A model generated the notes under the pieces. It was given only the letters and a program-made list of their open reading frames with translations, ran no database searches and was not told the DNA's origin. From the NCBI RefSeq assembly GCF_040718835.1, contig NZ_JBFEFG010000259.1:124001-188000 (forward strand): a DNA stretch of 64,000 bases, in the 5' to 3' direction. Made by a program: the position numbers and the translations under genes. The stretch comes from Bremerella sp. JC817. GTDB taxonomy: Bacteria > Planctomycetota > Planctomycetia > Pirellulales > Pirellulaceae. Each line of letters opens with the position of its first letter. The first letter of the stretch is position 1. Shown piece after piece: positions 37,598 through 45,805 of this stretch.

Positions 37598-38710
37598 TCA
37601 TGAAGCGACGTACTGCAAACGATGACACTCCCACCACGTCGGAGGCTCGCATCGTTCGGCCAGGCGGTGAATGACACTTTCCGGCACACGCTGCGTGCGG
37701 GCACGATTCTGACGCAGGATCTCGCGGAAGTCAGGCTCCAAATAAATGATTTCAACATGGGCGTCGTACGAAGCAAACAAATCGAGCCAACGGCCACGCG
37801 TCTGACGCATGGTGTTGGTCGCGTTGAATACGAACGACGTTCCGGCCCGTAACAATTCGCGGCATCGCTCTTGCGCGGCCTGGGCAACGACGCCTTGGTT
37901 TTCGGTCGGATCGATCTCCAGCTCTTGGCGAAGATCGTCCAAGGAGACCACCGGCCAATCTTCGCGATGACGCTGGATCCACGTATCTTTGCCACTGCCT
38001 GGCAGCCCCGCCATCAACGTCACGCGGCAGCGGAACTGCTCGTGCGGGACGTAATACAAGTTGGGCTCGGCAGCACGCAGAAACGTGAACCGGGCATGAT
38101 CGGAAACGAACGGATAAGGCTGATCGAAGCAATTGACTTCTTCGGCCGCCAGTTGCCATAGGTCCAAGTTCTCTTCGGGTCGCGACATACTATCGGTATC
38201 GCGTCCGCGCGAGTCGGCCAGGGCAAACCAATACAGCAGCCGATTGTTCACCATCCACGACAACCGCACCACTTCATGCTGCGGATCGTCCCGTTCGGTT
38301 AAGAAGACCGGGCGTCCATGGTATCGCACCAGTCGACAAATGGCCTCTCGCGTCATCACATCGCAGCCAAGTTCGCGCAGTACGGCCCGTGCGACGTGCT
38401 CTCCTTTGACCGCATGTTTCGGCGAAGTGATCCGTCCGGTCAGTTCGTCGAGTCGCGTTGTCAGCGGCTTGGCCACATCGTGAAAGAGCGCCGTGAACTT
38501 CAAAACGGTCCGGTCGTGCGAACCGATCGTTGGCCAGGCTTCAAGCTCTTCCAACTGGCGAAGCACCATCTGGGTGTGCGTCCAGACATCTCCTTCGGCA
38601 TGCCACTGCGCATCCTGAGCGCACTCGGCCATGGCGCGACACCAAGGCTGCGTTTCGGCCCAACCGATCAAGCGGTCGAGCGATGCGTGTTGTAGTTCTT
38701 GCCAGTTCAT
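37598..38710 (-). CDS. HD-domain phosphohydrolase fused to P-loop RNA/polynucleotide kinase
   Basis: A 370-residue fusion. The N-terminal HD domain has [11 protein letters not shown] (H45), [11 protein letters not shown] (H77 D78) and [17 protein letters not shown], the fold of tRNA-nucleotidyltransferase-linked HD phosphohydrolases that remove 2',3'-cyclic phosphates. The C-terminal kinase has P-loop [10 protein letters not shown] (235-244), [25 protein letters not shown] (the T4 Pnk-like ATN motif) and [15 protein letters not shown]. It thus pairs end trimming with 5' phosphorylation in one chain. I start at ATG 38710; its first four bases overlap the RNA ligase stop (ATGA). Hen1 starts 39 bp after its stop. 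Confidence 0.92.
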   Translation of the reverse strand: MNWQELQHASLDRLIGWAETQPWCRAMAECAQDAQWHAEGDVWTHTQMVLRQLEELEAWPTIGSHDRTVLKFTALFHDVAKPLTTRLDELTGRITSPKHAVKGEHVARAVLRELGCDVMTREAICRLVRYHGRPVFLTERDDPQHEVVRLSWMVNNRLLYWFALADSRGRDTDSMSRPEENLDLWQLAAEEVNCFDQPYPFVSDHARFTFLRAAEPNLYYVPHEQFRCRVTLMAGLPGSGKDTWIQRHREDWPVVSLDDLRQELEIDPTENQGVVAQAAQERCRELLRAGTSFVFNATNTMRQTRGRWLDLFASYDAHVEIIYLEPDFREILRQNRARTQRVPESVIHRLAERCEPPTWWECHRLQYVAS

Positions 38711-39447
38711 GACCAGATATCGACTCCGTCCGCCAATTGATTGGGGACCATCACTTGTTGTTGCCAATGGGTGCTTTGTTTGATCTTCTCGGTGAACTCG
38801 GGTCGCACGAACTTGGCCCGCGCCGTGACCACTCCGTCCGCTTCCGTTCGCACGTAAAGCCCTTCCATCCGGTCGTCGACCCGGCCATCGTCCGGGTTAT
38901 GGAATTCGCTCTTGAAGCGCGATGCCCCGACAAGTTTTACCAATTCTTTTCTCGATATCGCTCCATGATGCAGCACCGGCACCGTCACGACCCCGGTCCC
39001 TTCCAGCAGTTCCATCCGACGTTCCAAGTCGAGAAAGACCTGCTGCTGCTTGTCGAAAATATCGAACTCGAAGAAGTAGTGCGGCAACTGGTGGTAAGCC
39101 ACCGTGTGCCGGGCATAGAGCCACTCGCCAAACAGCAAGTAGCGATTTTCGAGCTGGGTTTCCAGCGTGAATCGTTTCACGCTTGCCCATTGCTTGAACA
39201 AGTCGTACTGCGGATGCATTCCCTCGGTGATCAGGTGCCCACGACATTGCAGCACCAGTTGGCCGTCGTCGCTGAAGTGAATCCCGACATTCGTTCCGTC
39301 GAGCTTCTCTTCAACAATCAGCGAAGGATCGGCGATCAGCTCGCACGACTCCGCCTCGCCCAGGTGCTTATCGTCGTCGGTTCCCATCGAACCAAACAAG
39401 TGGGGCGTCCGCGGATATTTCGTAAAGTTTCCGTGTGATGTACCCAT
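38707..39447 (-). CDS. RNA ligase (T4 Rnl2-like family)
   Basis: A 246-residue compact ATP-dependent RNA ligase. Motif I is [10 protein letters not shown], with nucleotidyl-acceptor K48; motif III is [14 protein letters not shown] and YFFEFDIFD (103-132); motif IV is EGLYVRTE (195-202); motif V is ARAKFVR (209-215, K212). The short length means a nucleotidyltransferase core with little or no C-terminal domain. It would seal 5'-phosphate/3'-OH RNA nicks, complementing the Pnkp/Hen1 route within the same operon. Strong coupling to the HD-kinase (4-bp overlap). Confidence 0.94.
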   Translation of the reverse strand: MGTSHGNFTKYPRTPHLFGSMGTDDDKHLGEAESCELIADPSLIVEEKLDGTNVGIHFSDDGQLVLQCRGHLITEGMHPQYDLFKQWASVKRFTLETQLENRYLLFGEWLYARHTVAYHQLPHYFFEFDIFDKQQQVFLDLERRMELLEGTGVVTVPVLHHGAISRKELVKLVGASRFKSEFHNPDDGRVDDRMEGLYVRTEADGVVTARAKFVRPEFTEKIKQSTHWQQQVMVPNQLADGVDIWS

Positions 39448-39557
39448 CGTCTCTCACTGCTTCCGCCGACATCACGCCGGCCAGAATCCTTTTCTGTAAC
39501 GCGATCGACGACCGCTGGCTATAGGAAAATGGCGAACCTGGAACCATCCTCGCGTTT

Positions 39558-40328
39558 TTACGAGGTCAATGCCGGCGCCAACAATTGCTGAATCAGCCAG
39601 CTATATTCAGCCTGGCTAGGAAGCTCGTACTCGACGTAAACGTTACGCCGAAATGCGTCCACCTGATCGCCCGTTTGCGGATTCGTGCCTTTCCGAGCGA
39701 AACGTTTCCAATACAATCCGACGCCTCGCCGTTGCCAAGCCGGGAGTTGGTCGAACTCGATTCCGTAGTACCTCAGCAGCTCTCGTTTTCTGGCGGTCGC
39801 CAGGCCGTTCAACTGTTGCGTTGCCCCCCGTCGAGATTCTCCTTGATCCCGCAGTGTCCAATAGCACCAACTGTTCAGCGCGTTCCGCGACGCGTCTTCG
39901 CTGCGCCAACGGAAGTAATCGACCACTTTCTGCGGACCTGGCAACTGGGAAATACGACAGTCAAAGGTTGCTACCTTGCCTAATTTCAACGAAAAATGAG
40001 CACTTGCTTCCGCGGCCAGAGTGGAGTTGTACTTCCGCAGCTTCCGTCCAAAGGCCTGTTCATCAGGATGTAGCAGAAGTGAGATCTCATCACTCTCCGT
40101 GAAGCCATACAGCACGCGAAACCCACAATGCATCAAGGCCTCAGTTGTCGAGACCATCCAGTCACGAAATTTCACATCGAACGGAACCTCGAAGTTGCCT
40201 TCCTCTTTGGTCAGCCGGGTGAAGCGACGACCGTCGAGCCGGGCCACCATGAACATGCCTGGCAGCACGCACAAATCGGCCGAGGTCTCAAAGACTCGCA
40301 TCATTCGATCTAAAACGTCAAATTTCAT
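39558..40328 (-). CDS. Thg1-like 3'-5' RNA polymerase (tRNA-His guanylyltransferase-like)
   Basis: A 256-residue Thg1-like protein. The metal-binding motifs are intact: MVARLDGRRFTRL (D32) and YGFTESDEISLLL (D80, E81), followed by RKLRKYNSTLAAEASAHFS and the RNALNSWCYWTLR helix typical of the family. Bacterial TLPs add nucleotides in the 3'-5' direction to repair 5'-truncated tRNA. In this setting it can restore a trimmed 5' end before the RNA ligase seals. ATG 40328 overlaps the upstream kinase gene by 11 bp. A 110-bp gap separates it from the ligase gene, the longest in the operon. Confidence 0.94.
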   Translation of the reverse strand: MKFDVLDRMMRVFETSADLCVLPGMFMVARLDGRRFTRLTKEEGNFEVPFDVKFRDWMVSTTEALMHCGFRVLYGFTESDEISLLLHPDEQAFGRKLRKYNSTLAAEASAHFSLKLGKVATFDCRISQLPGPQKVVDYFRWRSEDASRNALNSWCYWTLRDQGESRRGATQQLNGLATARKRELLRYYGIEFDQLPAWQRRGVGLYWKRFARKGTNPQTGDQVDAFRRNVYVEYELPSQAEYSWLIQQLLAPALTS

Positions 40329-40764
40329 CGTTCCACTGCTCCACTTCAAACCCGGTCTCGGTGAGCCGGACGTAAAACAACCTCTCGAATCCTTCACTCA
40401 GGCTCGGCAATTCCAACTGCTTGGCTTTGGCGATGATCGCGACTTCTGGTACCGCGTCAGCACGTTTGTGATTCCGACGCAAACAGTCGGCGATCCGTGA
40501 TTGAAAGTAATAGCCAACCACGCGGCAGGGCGTTGAAGAGGATCGAATCAAGTTGATCAGCCGCTGCCGTTCGAGCCGGGTCGGACAGGTGTTATCGATG
40601 ACCATCGACTGGTTGGTTTCCAGACAGGTTTCGATGAAACGCCGTTCCCGATGCTTCGTCTTCAGGATGTCGCGACTGATGCGGACATGAGTGCCGGCAA
40701 ACCGCTCGGTATAGAACGAAGATTTGCCCGAGGCAGGGATTCCGATAAACAGGACCGCTTCCAT
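40318..40764 (-). CDS. Small P-loop polynucleotide-kinase-like protein
   Basis: A 148-residue AAA_33-type kinase with P-loop GIPASGKSS (8-16), FAGTHVRISRDILKTKHRERRF, the conserved MVIDNTCPTRLERQRLINL (like T4 Pnk 'D-N-T' segment) and a lid-like DCLRRNHKRADAVPEVAI. The architecture matches single-domain polynucleotide 5' kinases. It is the first gene of the RNA-repair operon. Directly upstream, 17 bp before its ATG, lies an intrinsic terminator hairpin (40781-40818), so expression depends on a promoter hidden there or on read-through. Confidence 0.88.
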   Translation of the reverse strand: MEAVLFIGIPASGKSSFYTERFAGTHVRISRDILKTKHRERRFIETCLETNQSMVIDNTCPTRLERQRLINLIRSSSTPCRVVGYYFQSRIADCLRRNHKRADAVPEVAIIAKAKQLELPSLSEGFERLFYVRLTETGFEVEQWNDEI

Positions 40765-40780
40765 ATCACATCATTCCACG

Positions 40781-40818
40781 AAAAAAGCCCGCCCGGCGAT
40801 CACGCACCGAGCGGGCTT
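40781..40818 (-). terminator. Terminator/attenuator-like hairpin before the RNA-repair operon
   Basis: On the minus strand AAGCCCGC, an inner CGGTGCG/CGCCG arm and GCGGGCTT form a GC-rich hairpin followed by six T residues. It ends the SEC-C transcript but also lies in the leader of the operon. Confidence 0.8.
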
Positions 40819-40862
40819 CTGGGAAGGTCACTCCCTAAAAGTAGTCGTCTCGGTTGGCACCA

Positions 40863-41030
40863 TCAAAAGCGGCCTTTCTTCAGGCAGCACTTTTTGAATC
40901 GTTTCCCCGAGCCACACGGGCAGAGATCGTTGCGGCCCAGCTTCTCTTGCAGAAGCTTGTCGCCATGCACGATCCGTACGCCGCGTTTCACGTTAGTTTC
41001 CGAAGGGAAACCACGCCGACGTTTGCTCAT
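40863..41030 (-). CDS. SEC-C zinc-binding motif protein
   Basis: A 55-residue small protein: [20 protein letters not shown], then [20 protein letters not shown], a complete SEC-C metal-binding motif (C-x-C...C-C). Similar short proteins of nearly the same sequence occur widely in bacteria; function unknown, perhaps RNA- or protein-binding. I start at ATG 41030, where family members begin; ATG 41063 would add 11 residues. Neither has a good ribosome site, but a 29-codon ORF in another frame (40993-41082) with a strong site overlaps it, so initiation may be coupled. Confidence 0.85.
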   Translation of the reverse strand: MSKRRRGFPSETNVKRGVRIVHGDKLLQEKLGRNDLCPCGSGKRFKKCCLKKGRF

Positions 41031-41082
41031 TGGCTCGAAAGGAAGATTCCTGCTCGAATTCATTCATGTCGTTGGTATCCAT
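40993..41082 (-). CDS. Possible 29-residue leader ORF overlapping the SEC-C gene
   Basis: ATG 41082 follows a strong AAGGAGAG (41088-41095) and encodes [20 protein letters not shown] and nine further residues, stopping inside the SEC-C gene in a different frame. The ribosome site has no other clear user. It may be a leader peptide that opens the SEC-C start, or a trace of a changed start. Unproven. Confidence 0.35.
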   Translation of the reverse strand: MDTNDMNEFEQESSFRANEQTSAWFPFGN

Positions 41083-41310
41083 GAGATCTCTCCTTATCGA
41101 AAGTGGTTGAATTGGGTTGGCTCCGGCACCGTTCGCCAGAAAGCATTGGTGACTACGACAAGTCTCCCGAGAGAAAGGTTCGCCAAAAGTTTCTGTCGAA
41201 CCGGCGCCAGCAGTCAGGTGTCTGAGCCGTTCATATCGAAATGTCATCAGCAACCAAGGAACGGCCATCGGGGCCGCTCCCACGAAGCGATCGAAATGCA
41301 GGAGCAATCC

Positions 41311-42900
41311 ATGACCGAATCCAGTCTAGAAACGATGCCCTGGGATCAGCATCCCTCCATCTACGAACACATCTGCCAGCACATTCCTGCGGAAGGTCCC
41401 GGCCTGAACCAGGAAGGCTACGAATTGCCTGACCATGAGAAGGTGAACGCCGGCAAGGCGATTCGGTTTGCTCCCGGTGCCCTCGACGGCGTCTTTTCGC
41501 ATCACGTGTCAGGCCCTGATGAAGACCAGCAGGTCCACGAAATCGCCGCGGCCGTGATCGCCTATTGCCACCAGCCAACCGCTGCCAACAAGCGAGCCGT
41601 TTACGAACTGGCACTTAACGAACAGATTCTCGGCCTGATCGATGCGGTCCTGAAGGCAATCGTCAGCGAAGCTTCGCTCGACGGACAGCGTTTGTACGAG
41701 CTAGGCTATTCGCTGGCGACCGAATCGCCTGACCGCGAGCCGGTGAAGTTCGGGATCGCCTTGATCGGAATCTTCGATTGGCCGCCCCATGTCGAAGTGC
41801 TGCAAGCGTTGGGTCGTCACGACGAGTTCACGCTGTTCTGCGCCGTCGCACTGACCAACTTGACCGAAGGTTCCGAGCTCGCCTTGTGGGAGCTTGCGAA
41901 GAGCGCGAAGTCTTGGGGCCGCGTGCAAACGGTCGAACGACTCGCCGACACCCAAAACCCTGAGATCAAGCATTGGCTGCTGCGGGAAGGATATCGGAAC
42001 GGCGTTTTGAACGAGTACCTCGCTTACACCTGCGCGGTGACTGGAGACTTGCTGACGGCGCTTGCAGCGGAGGTAGTCGACCAGCCACTGCTCGACGGAG
42101 CAGGCGACTTGCTGACCGCGCTGATCCGGGGTGGACCTGCGGAGGACATGGGCTGTTATGAAGATGGTCCCCGTGCGACTCGGCTATTTGTCGATCAAAT
42201 GATGGCTGTGGCCCAATCGCTGGAGCACTTCCACGCCTTGGAGGAGATCCGCAACTACGTTCGCAGTGAAACGGCGGAGTGGGATCAACTGGTCGACTTC
42301 GGCTGGACGGAAGAGCTTCGTCAGTCGATTGCGGTCGATTGCGATGCCATCTTGCAGCGTCCCATGTGGGTCACGCTCACCGAAGCGGAGCTTCAGAGCG
42401 ACGACAACGGCAAGTACTTCATAGCGTTGTCAGCGGCCGACTCGCTGGGAATCGATACGTGGGAAACGCAAGTTGCCCGCGTCCGTCGCGACGCTGGTAA
42501 CGGGTCGAACTGGTATCAGTTGGCCACGCACGCCACTGACGAGCGAATCGATGAAGTGGTCGCTCTGGCGGAAGAACTGTTGAACCCTAACGAACTGGCC
42601 ACCGGTCCAGGACTGGAAATGGGGCTCGGTCTGGAATGGCAGCAGCACAATGCGTTGGAGTACGTGCTGCAAGAGCTCGGCAAGTTTCCTGGCCATGGCC
42701 GCCAACTGCTGCTGTGTGGACTGCGCAGCCCGATCATTCGTTCGCGAAACATGGTGGCCACGGCGATGGATGCCTGGGGGAAGCCGCTGTGGGGTCACGA
42801 GCTGACCGTTGCCTTAGAGCGGGCAATCGCGGAAGAACCGGACGAAGATGTCCGTGACACGCTCGAGAAGCTTGCCGCCGGCGAGCCGCTCGACGACTAG
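41311..42900 (+). CDS. Hypothetical helical-repeat protein
   Basis: A 529-residue soluble protein I do not recognise. The first ~55 residues (MPWDQHPSIYEHICQHI, GYELPDHEK) form a distinct N-terminal part with the run FAPGALDGVFSHH; the rest is built of helix pairs with HEAT-like spacing (VKFGIALIGIFDWPP, VEVLQALGRHDEF, ELALWELAKSAKSWGRVQTVERLA). It is strongly acidic. No signal peptide or membrane segment. ATG 41311 has a GGAG site; the longer open frame back to 40651 crosses the SEC-C gene and is not real. Overlaps the convergent methyltransferase-like gene by 4 bp. Confidence 0.8.
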   Translation: MTESSLETMPWDQHPSIYEHICQHIPAEGPGLNQEGYELPDHEKVNAGKAIRFAPGALDGVFSHHVSGPDEDQQVHEIAAAVIAYCHQPTAANKRAVYELALNEQILGLIDAVLKAIVSEASLDGQRLYELGYSLATESPDREPVKFGIALIGIFDWPPHVEVLQALGRHDEFTLFCAVALTNLTEGSELALWELAKSAKSWGRVQTVERLADTQNPEIKHWLLREGYRNGVLNEYLAYTCAVTGDLLTALAAEVVDQPLLDGAGDLLTALIRGGPAEDMGCYEDGPRATRLFVDQMMAVAQSLEHFHALEEIRNYVRSETAEWDQLVDFGWTEELRQSIAVDCDAILQRPMWVTLTEAELQSDDNGKYFIALSAADSLGIDTWETQVARVRRDAGNGSNWYQLATHATDERIDEVVALAEELLNPNELATGPGLEMGLGLEWQQHNALEYVLQELGKFPGHGRQLLLCGLRSPIIRSRNMVATAMDAWGKPLWGHELTVALERAIAEEPDEDVRDTLEKLAAGEPLDD

Positions 42901-43583
42901 GCAGAGCGGGTCAGCCGGAGCATCTGGCGGGCTCCCTTTTGAAACTCGTAATTGACTTCGATGACTTCGGCATGGTGACCTTCGGCCTGAACGGCGGCGG
43001 TTACCACGTCGACAAAAGGGGATCGCTGTCGGTCGAGTTGTAGCAGCGGAAAGATGCGGACTTCGCTGGCGACCGCCAGCAGCGACATCGCCGAGTGGAC
43101 ATGGAAGTCGATGCCCAGCGAATCGTAGAGAAACAAAAAGTGCGAGCACAACGCCAGGTCGAACGCATCGGTTGGAAACGGAAGATCAGGCAGTTCGGCG
43201 GCGACGTAACGGCCTTCCTGTTTGCCGGCCGGGAAGTCGGCGAGGAATATTTCCATCGCTTCCCGGCGGATGTGTCCGAGTTGGGCGACATTGGGGATCG
43301 CGTCGTTCCAGACGAAGCCATCCTGGTTCCGCTCGGTTTGCTGCAGCACCGTTTCAAAACAGGCATCGATCCGCGCTTCAATCTCCGCCGCAGAGAAGGC
43401 GTACAGCGGATCGCAAGAGACCACCGAAACGCCGCGTTGATTGGCTTCCGCTTGAAACGCCGCCGGGCCATCCGCACAGCCCATGATCTTTCGCTGCAAA
43501 TCGCGAGCGTCCAGGGCGAACATCCGCAGATATTCATCCCGAGAACGCCCCCACGGCACAACCTGATCGAGCGAGAACGGCAC
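42897..43583 (-). CDS. SAM-dependent methyltransferase-like protein
   Basis: A 228-residue protein. IMGCADGPAAFQAEANQRGVS is a weak SAM-binding glycine loop, VVSCDPLYAFSAAEI gives the acidic end of strand 2, and FDLALCSHFLFLYDSLG resembles motif IV/post-I of class I methyltransferases. Later strands (SEVRIFPLLQLDRQ; AEVIEVNYEFQKGARQML) complete a Rossmann-like order. The degenerate G-loop means activity is uncertain. Substrate unknown; not obviously part of an operon. Confidence 0.75.
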   Translation of the reverse strand: MPFSLDQVVPWGRSRDEYLRMFALDARDLQRKIMGCADGPAAFQAEANQRGVSVVSCDPLYAFSAAEIEARIDACFETVLQQTERNQDGFVWNDAIPNVAQLGHIRREAMEIFLADFPAGKQEGRYVAAELPDLPFPTDAFDLALCSHFLFLYDSLGIDFHVHSAMSLLAVASEVRIFPLLQLDRQRSPFVDVVTAAVQAEGHHAEVIEVNYEFQKGARQMLRLTRSA

Positions 43584-43660
43584 AGCAACTCCTTGGTGTT
43601 TTGAAATTTGTTGGGTTCAGCGGTTCGGCAGTTCAGTTGGCCGGGAACGATGGCACCTAG

Positions 43661-44722
43661 TCAATAGGGAGGAAGCAACCGCCGGAAGCCGTGAAACAAC
43701 ACGACGAGCAAAAAGAACACATTACGCAGGAGGACACCGATCGCGCCGACCGACACCGGTTTGGCAGCGACTTGCGAATCCTTTGACTTCGCAAGTTGAA
43801 TCGCGAGTTGCGACATTCGCTCAATCGTCATTGGCCATTCGTACATGCCGTCGATCCAGCGCTGCGGTATTCCTTCTTTACCAACACGTGCGCCAACGAT
43901 CCCACCTACCATGGCAGCATTGGTGTCGGTATCGCCGCCGCACTCGATCATCGAAATGATGGCTTTGCTAAAGTCCGTTTGATTCGAAAGCCAGCAATGC
44001 AGCACCACCGGGACCGAATGACCAACGTACCCACCAACCCGTTGGCCCAAGCCTATCGACTGGGCGAACTCCGCGGTACTCTCGCCTCGATCGATACTTT
44101 GTGCCACTGGTTTCAACAGCTGAACAAACGGGGACGACTCGGGGCGCTGGCTTGTCATTTTCTGGAAGGTATCGACAAACTCGTGAGACACAACCTGGCG
44201 CCCGCGACTGGCGAGACTCGCCGCCAATGCAATCGCGAATGCCCCCAACTCTGCCTGAGGATCGGTATGCGTGATCCTTGCATTGCATTGGACGAACGAT
44301 TGCATCGAAGGCAGGTCATCGCCGAAGTAGGCCCCTAAGATGGCACTGCGCATGGCAGGGCCATTGCCCGCCGACCAGACGCCCGATGTCTTCGCGGAAT
44401 AGCCAACTAACAGCCGGATACAGGCTTTAGCGGTTGCCATCCCAACACCGGCAGGCAGCAAAAGAATCCATCGGCGAAACCTGGAGGCCAACGCTTTCTG
44501 AAACGTTTCCACGTTGCCGGCAGATAGCACCAGCGACTGCGCGACGATGCAGGTATGCTCCGTATCATCGGAAACCATTCCTCGCCCCAATAGGAAATGA
44601 AAGTCGTCCGCACCACCAAAAAGCTTTTGCCCCCTCTTCTTGGATAAACCTTCGAACGGCAATCCAAGCGCATCCCCAACTGCGGTTCCGAGTAGACACC
44701 CTTCGATCGCTTTTTCGTTCAT
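43661..44722 (-). CDS. ADP-ribosylglycohydrolase (DraG/ARH family) with C-terminal hydrophobic tail
   Basis: A 353-residue hydrolase of ADP-ribosyl groups. The N-terminal EGCLLGTAVGDALGLPFEG, metal-binding SDDTEHTCIV (51-60), AKACIRLLVGY and the second metal site ECGGDTDTNAAMVGGIVGARVG are all intact. Such enzymes reverse protein or nucleic-acid ADP-ribosylation. The last ~30 residues (VGAIGVLLRNVFFLLVVLFHGF) form a hydrophobic segment, unusual for the family, and may tether it to the membrane. It is 3 kb upstream of the RNA-repair operon on the same strand but separated by a plus-strand gene. Confidence 0.93.
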   Translation of the reverse strand: MNEKAIEGCLLGTAVGDALGLPFEGLSKKRGQKLFGGADDFHFLLGRGMVSDDTEHTCIVAQSLVLSAGNVETFQKALASRFRRWILLLPAGVGMATAKACIRLLVGYSAKTSGVWSAGNGPAMRSAILGAYFGDDLPSMQSFVQCNARITHTDPQAELGAFAIALAASLASRGRQVVSHEFVDTFQKMTSQRPESSPFVQLLKPVAQSIDRGESTAEFAQSIGLGQRVGGYVGHSVPVVLHCWLSNQTDFSKAIISMIECGGDTDTNAAMVGGIVGARVGKEGIPQRWIDGMYEWPMTIERMSQLAIQLAKSKDSQVAAKPVSVGAIGVLLRNVFFLLVVLFHGFRRLLPPY

Positions 44723-44858
44723 GCCACTCGACTCAATTACTATTGGAAACGCCGAAGTCTGGTGGGCGATTCACGTCTCATTTGCTACGTTTACTTTGGC
44801 AGAAAGACCAAACCATCTTTCGGATTCATTGTAGCTAGTATTTTCAGGACTTTTCTTC

Positions 44859-45716
44859 ATGCCACATCTCCTCGGTGCCCATATGTCGATCGCAGGCGGC
44901 TATTACAAGGCTGTCGATGCTGCCGCTGAGTTCGAGATGAACGTGGTGCAGTTGTTCTGCAAAAATAACAACCAGTGGCGGGCCAAGGCGATCACCGATA
45001 AGGATGTGAAGCTGTTTCAGGAATCAATGGCAAAGCACAAGGTCGGGGCGCCGCTTTGTCATGCTTCGTACCTGATCAATATCGCTTCCCCCAAGGACGA
45101 ACTGTGGGAGAAGTCGATCGAAGCCCTCGGCGTGGAAATGGAACGCTGCGAGCAACTCGGCATTCCGAATCTCGTCTTTCACCCAGGGGCGTTTGTCGAC
45201 TCGTCCCTGGAAGAAGGGATCGAACGGATCATCCAGGCCATCGACAAGTTGCATGCCCAGTTGCCTGATTGTCCGGTGACGTTGCTATTGGAAACAACCG
45301 CCGGTCAGGGAAGCTGCATCGGCCACAAGTTCGAGCACCTGCAATCGATTCTGCAAGGGGTCAAGCAAGGTGAACGGGTCGCGGTCTGTCTCGATACGTG
45401 CCACATCTTCGCCGCCGGCTATCCGATCTCGGACGAGAAAGATTTCAAGGCGACCTTCAAAGAGTTCGACAAGCTGATCGGTTTTGACAAGTTGCGCGGC
45501 ATTCACTTGAACGACAGCAAGAAAGAACTGGGAAGCCGCGTCGACCGTCACGATCACATCGGCGAAGGCAAGATCGGCATCGAAGCGTTCCGTCACATCA
45601 TGAACGATAAACGCTTCAAGAAGATCCCCATGTATCTGGAAACGCCCAAAGGGGAAGAAGACGGCATCCAGCACGACGCCAAGAACATGGCAACGCTGCA
45701 CTCGCTGGTTAAATAG
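44859..45716 (+). CDS. nfo: Deoxyribonuclease IV (endonuclease IV, AP endonuclease)
   Basis: A 285-residue TIM-barrel AP endonuclease for base-excision repair. Zinc-binding signatures: GAHMSIAGGYYKAVDAAAE, LVFHPGAF, LLLETTAGQG, VCLDTCHIFAAGYPI, IHLNDSKKELGSRVDRHDHIGEG and the final YLETPKGE. Length is normal for the family. ATG 44859 is the natural start. Stands alone; ends in a hairpin. Confidence 0.97.
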   Translation: MPHLLGAHMSIAGGYYKAVDAAAEFEMNVVQLFCKNNNQWRAKAITDKDVKLFQESMAKHKVGAPLCHASYLINIASPKDELWEKSIEALGVEMERCEQLGIPNLVFHPGAFVDSSLEEGIERIIQAIDKLHAQLPDCPVTLLLETTAGQGSCIGHKFEHLQSILQGVKQGERVAVCLDTCHIFAAGYPISDEKDFKATFKEFDKLIGFDKLRGIHLNDSKKELGSRVDRHDHIGEGKIGIEAFRHIMNDKRFKKIPMYLETPKGEEDGIQHDAKNMATLHSLVK

Positions 45717-45742
45717 AGATATCGCTCTCGCCGTAAAATAAA

Positions 45743-45777
45743 GCAGTCAGGCTAGAGTATGCTCCAGCCTGACTGCA
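45743..45777 (+). terminator. Hairpin after nfo
   Basis: GCAGTCAGGCT-A-GAG pairs with CTC-C-AGCCTGACTGC around TATG. The T-tract is weak (GATCTTTT follows at ~45780), so termination may be partial. It may also serve the convergent gene at 45806. Confidence 0.65.
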
Positions 45778-45805
45778 CAAGATCTTTTGCTCAATCATCA
45801 GACGG

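Noticed and set aside
40765..40862. Sigma-54 (-24/-12) promoter for the RNA-repair operon, by analogy with rtcBA
   Set aside because: Looked for TGGCAC-N5-TTGC on the minus strand upstream of 40764; no acceptable match, and no RtcR-like activator gene is nearby.
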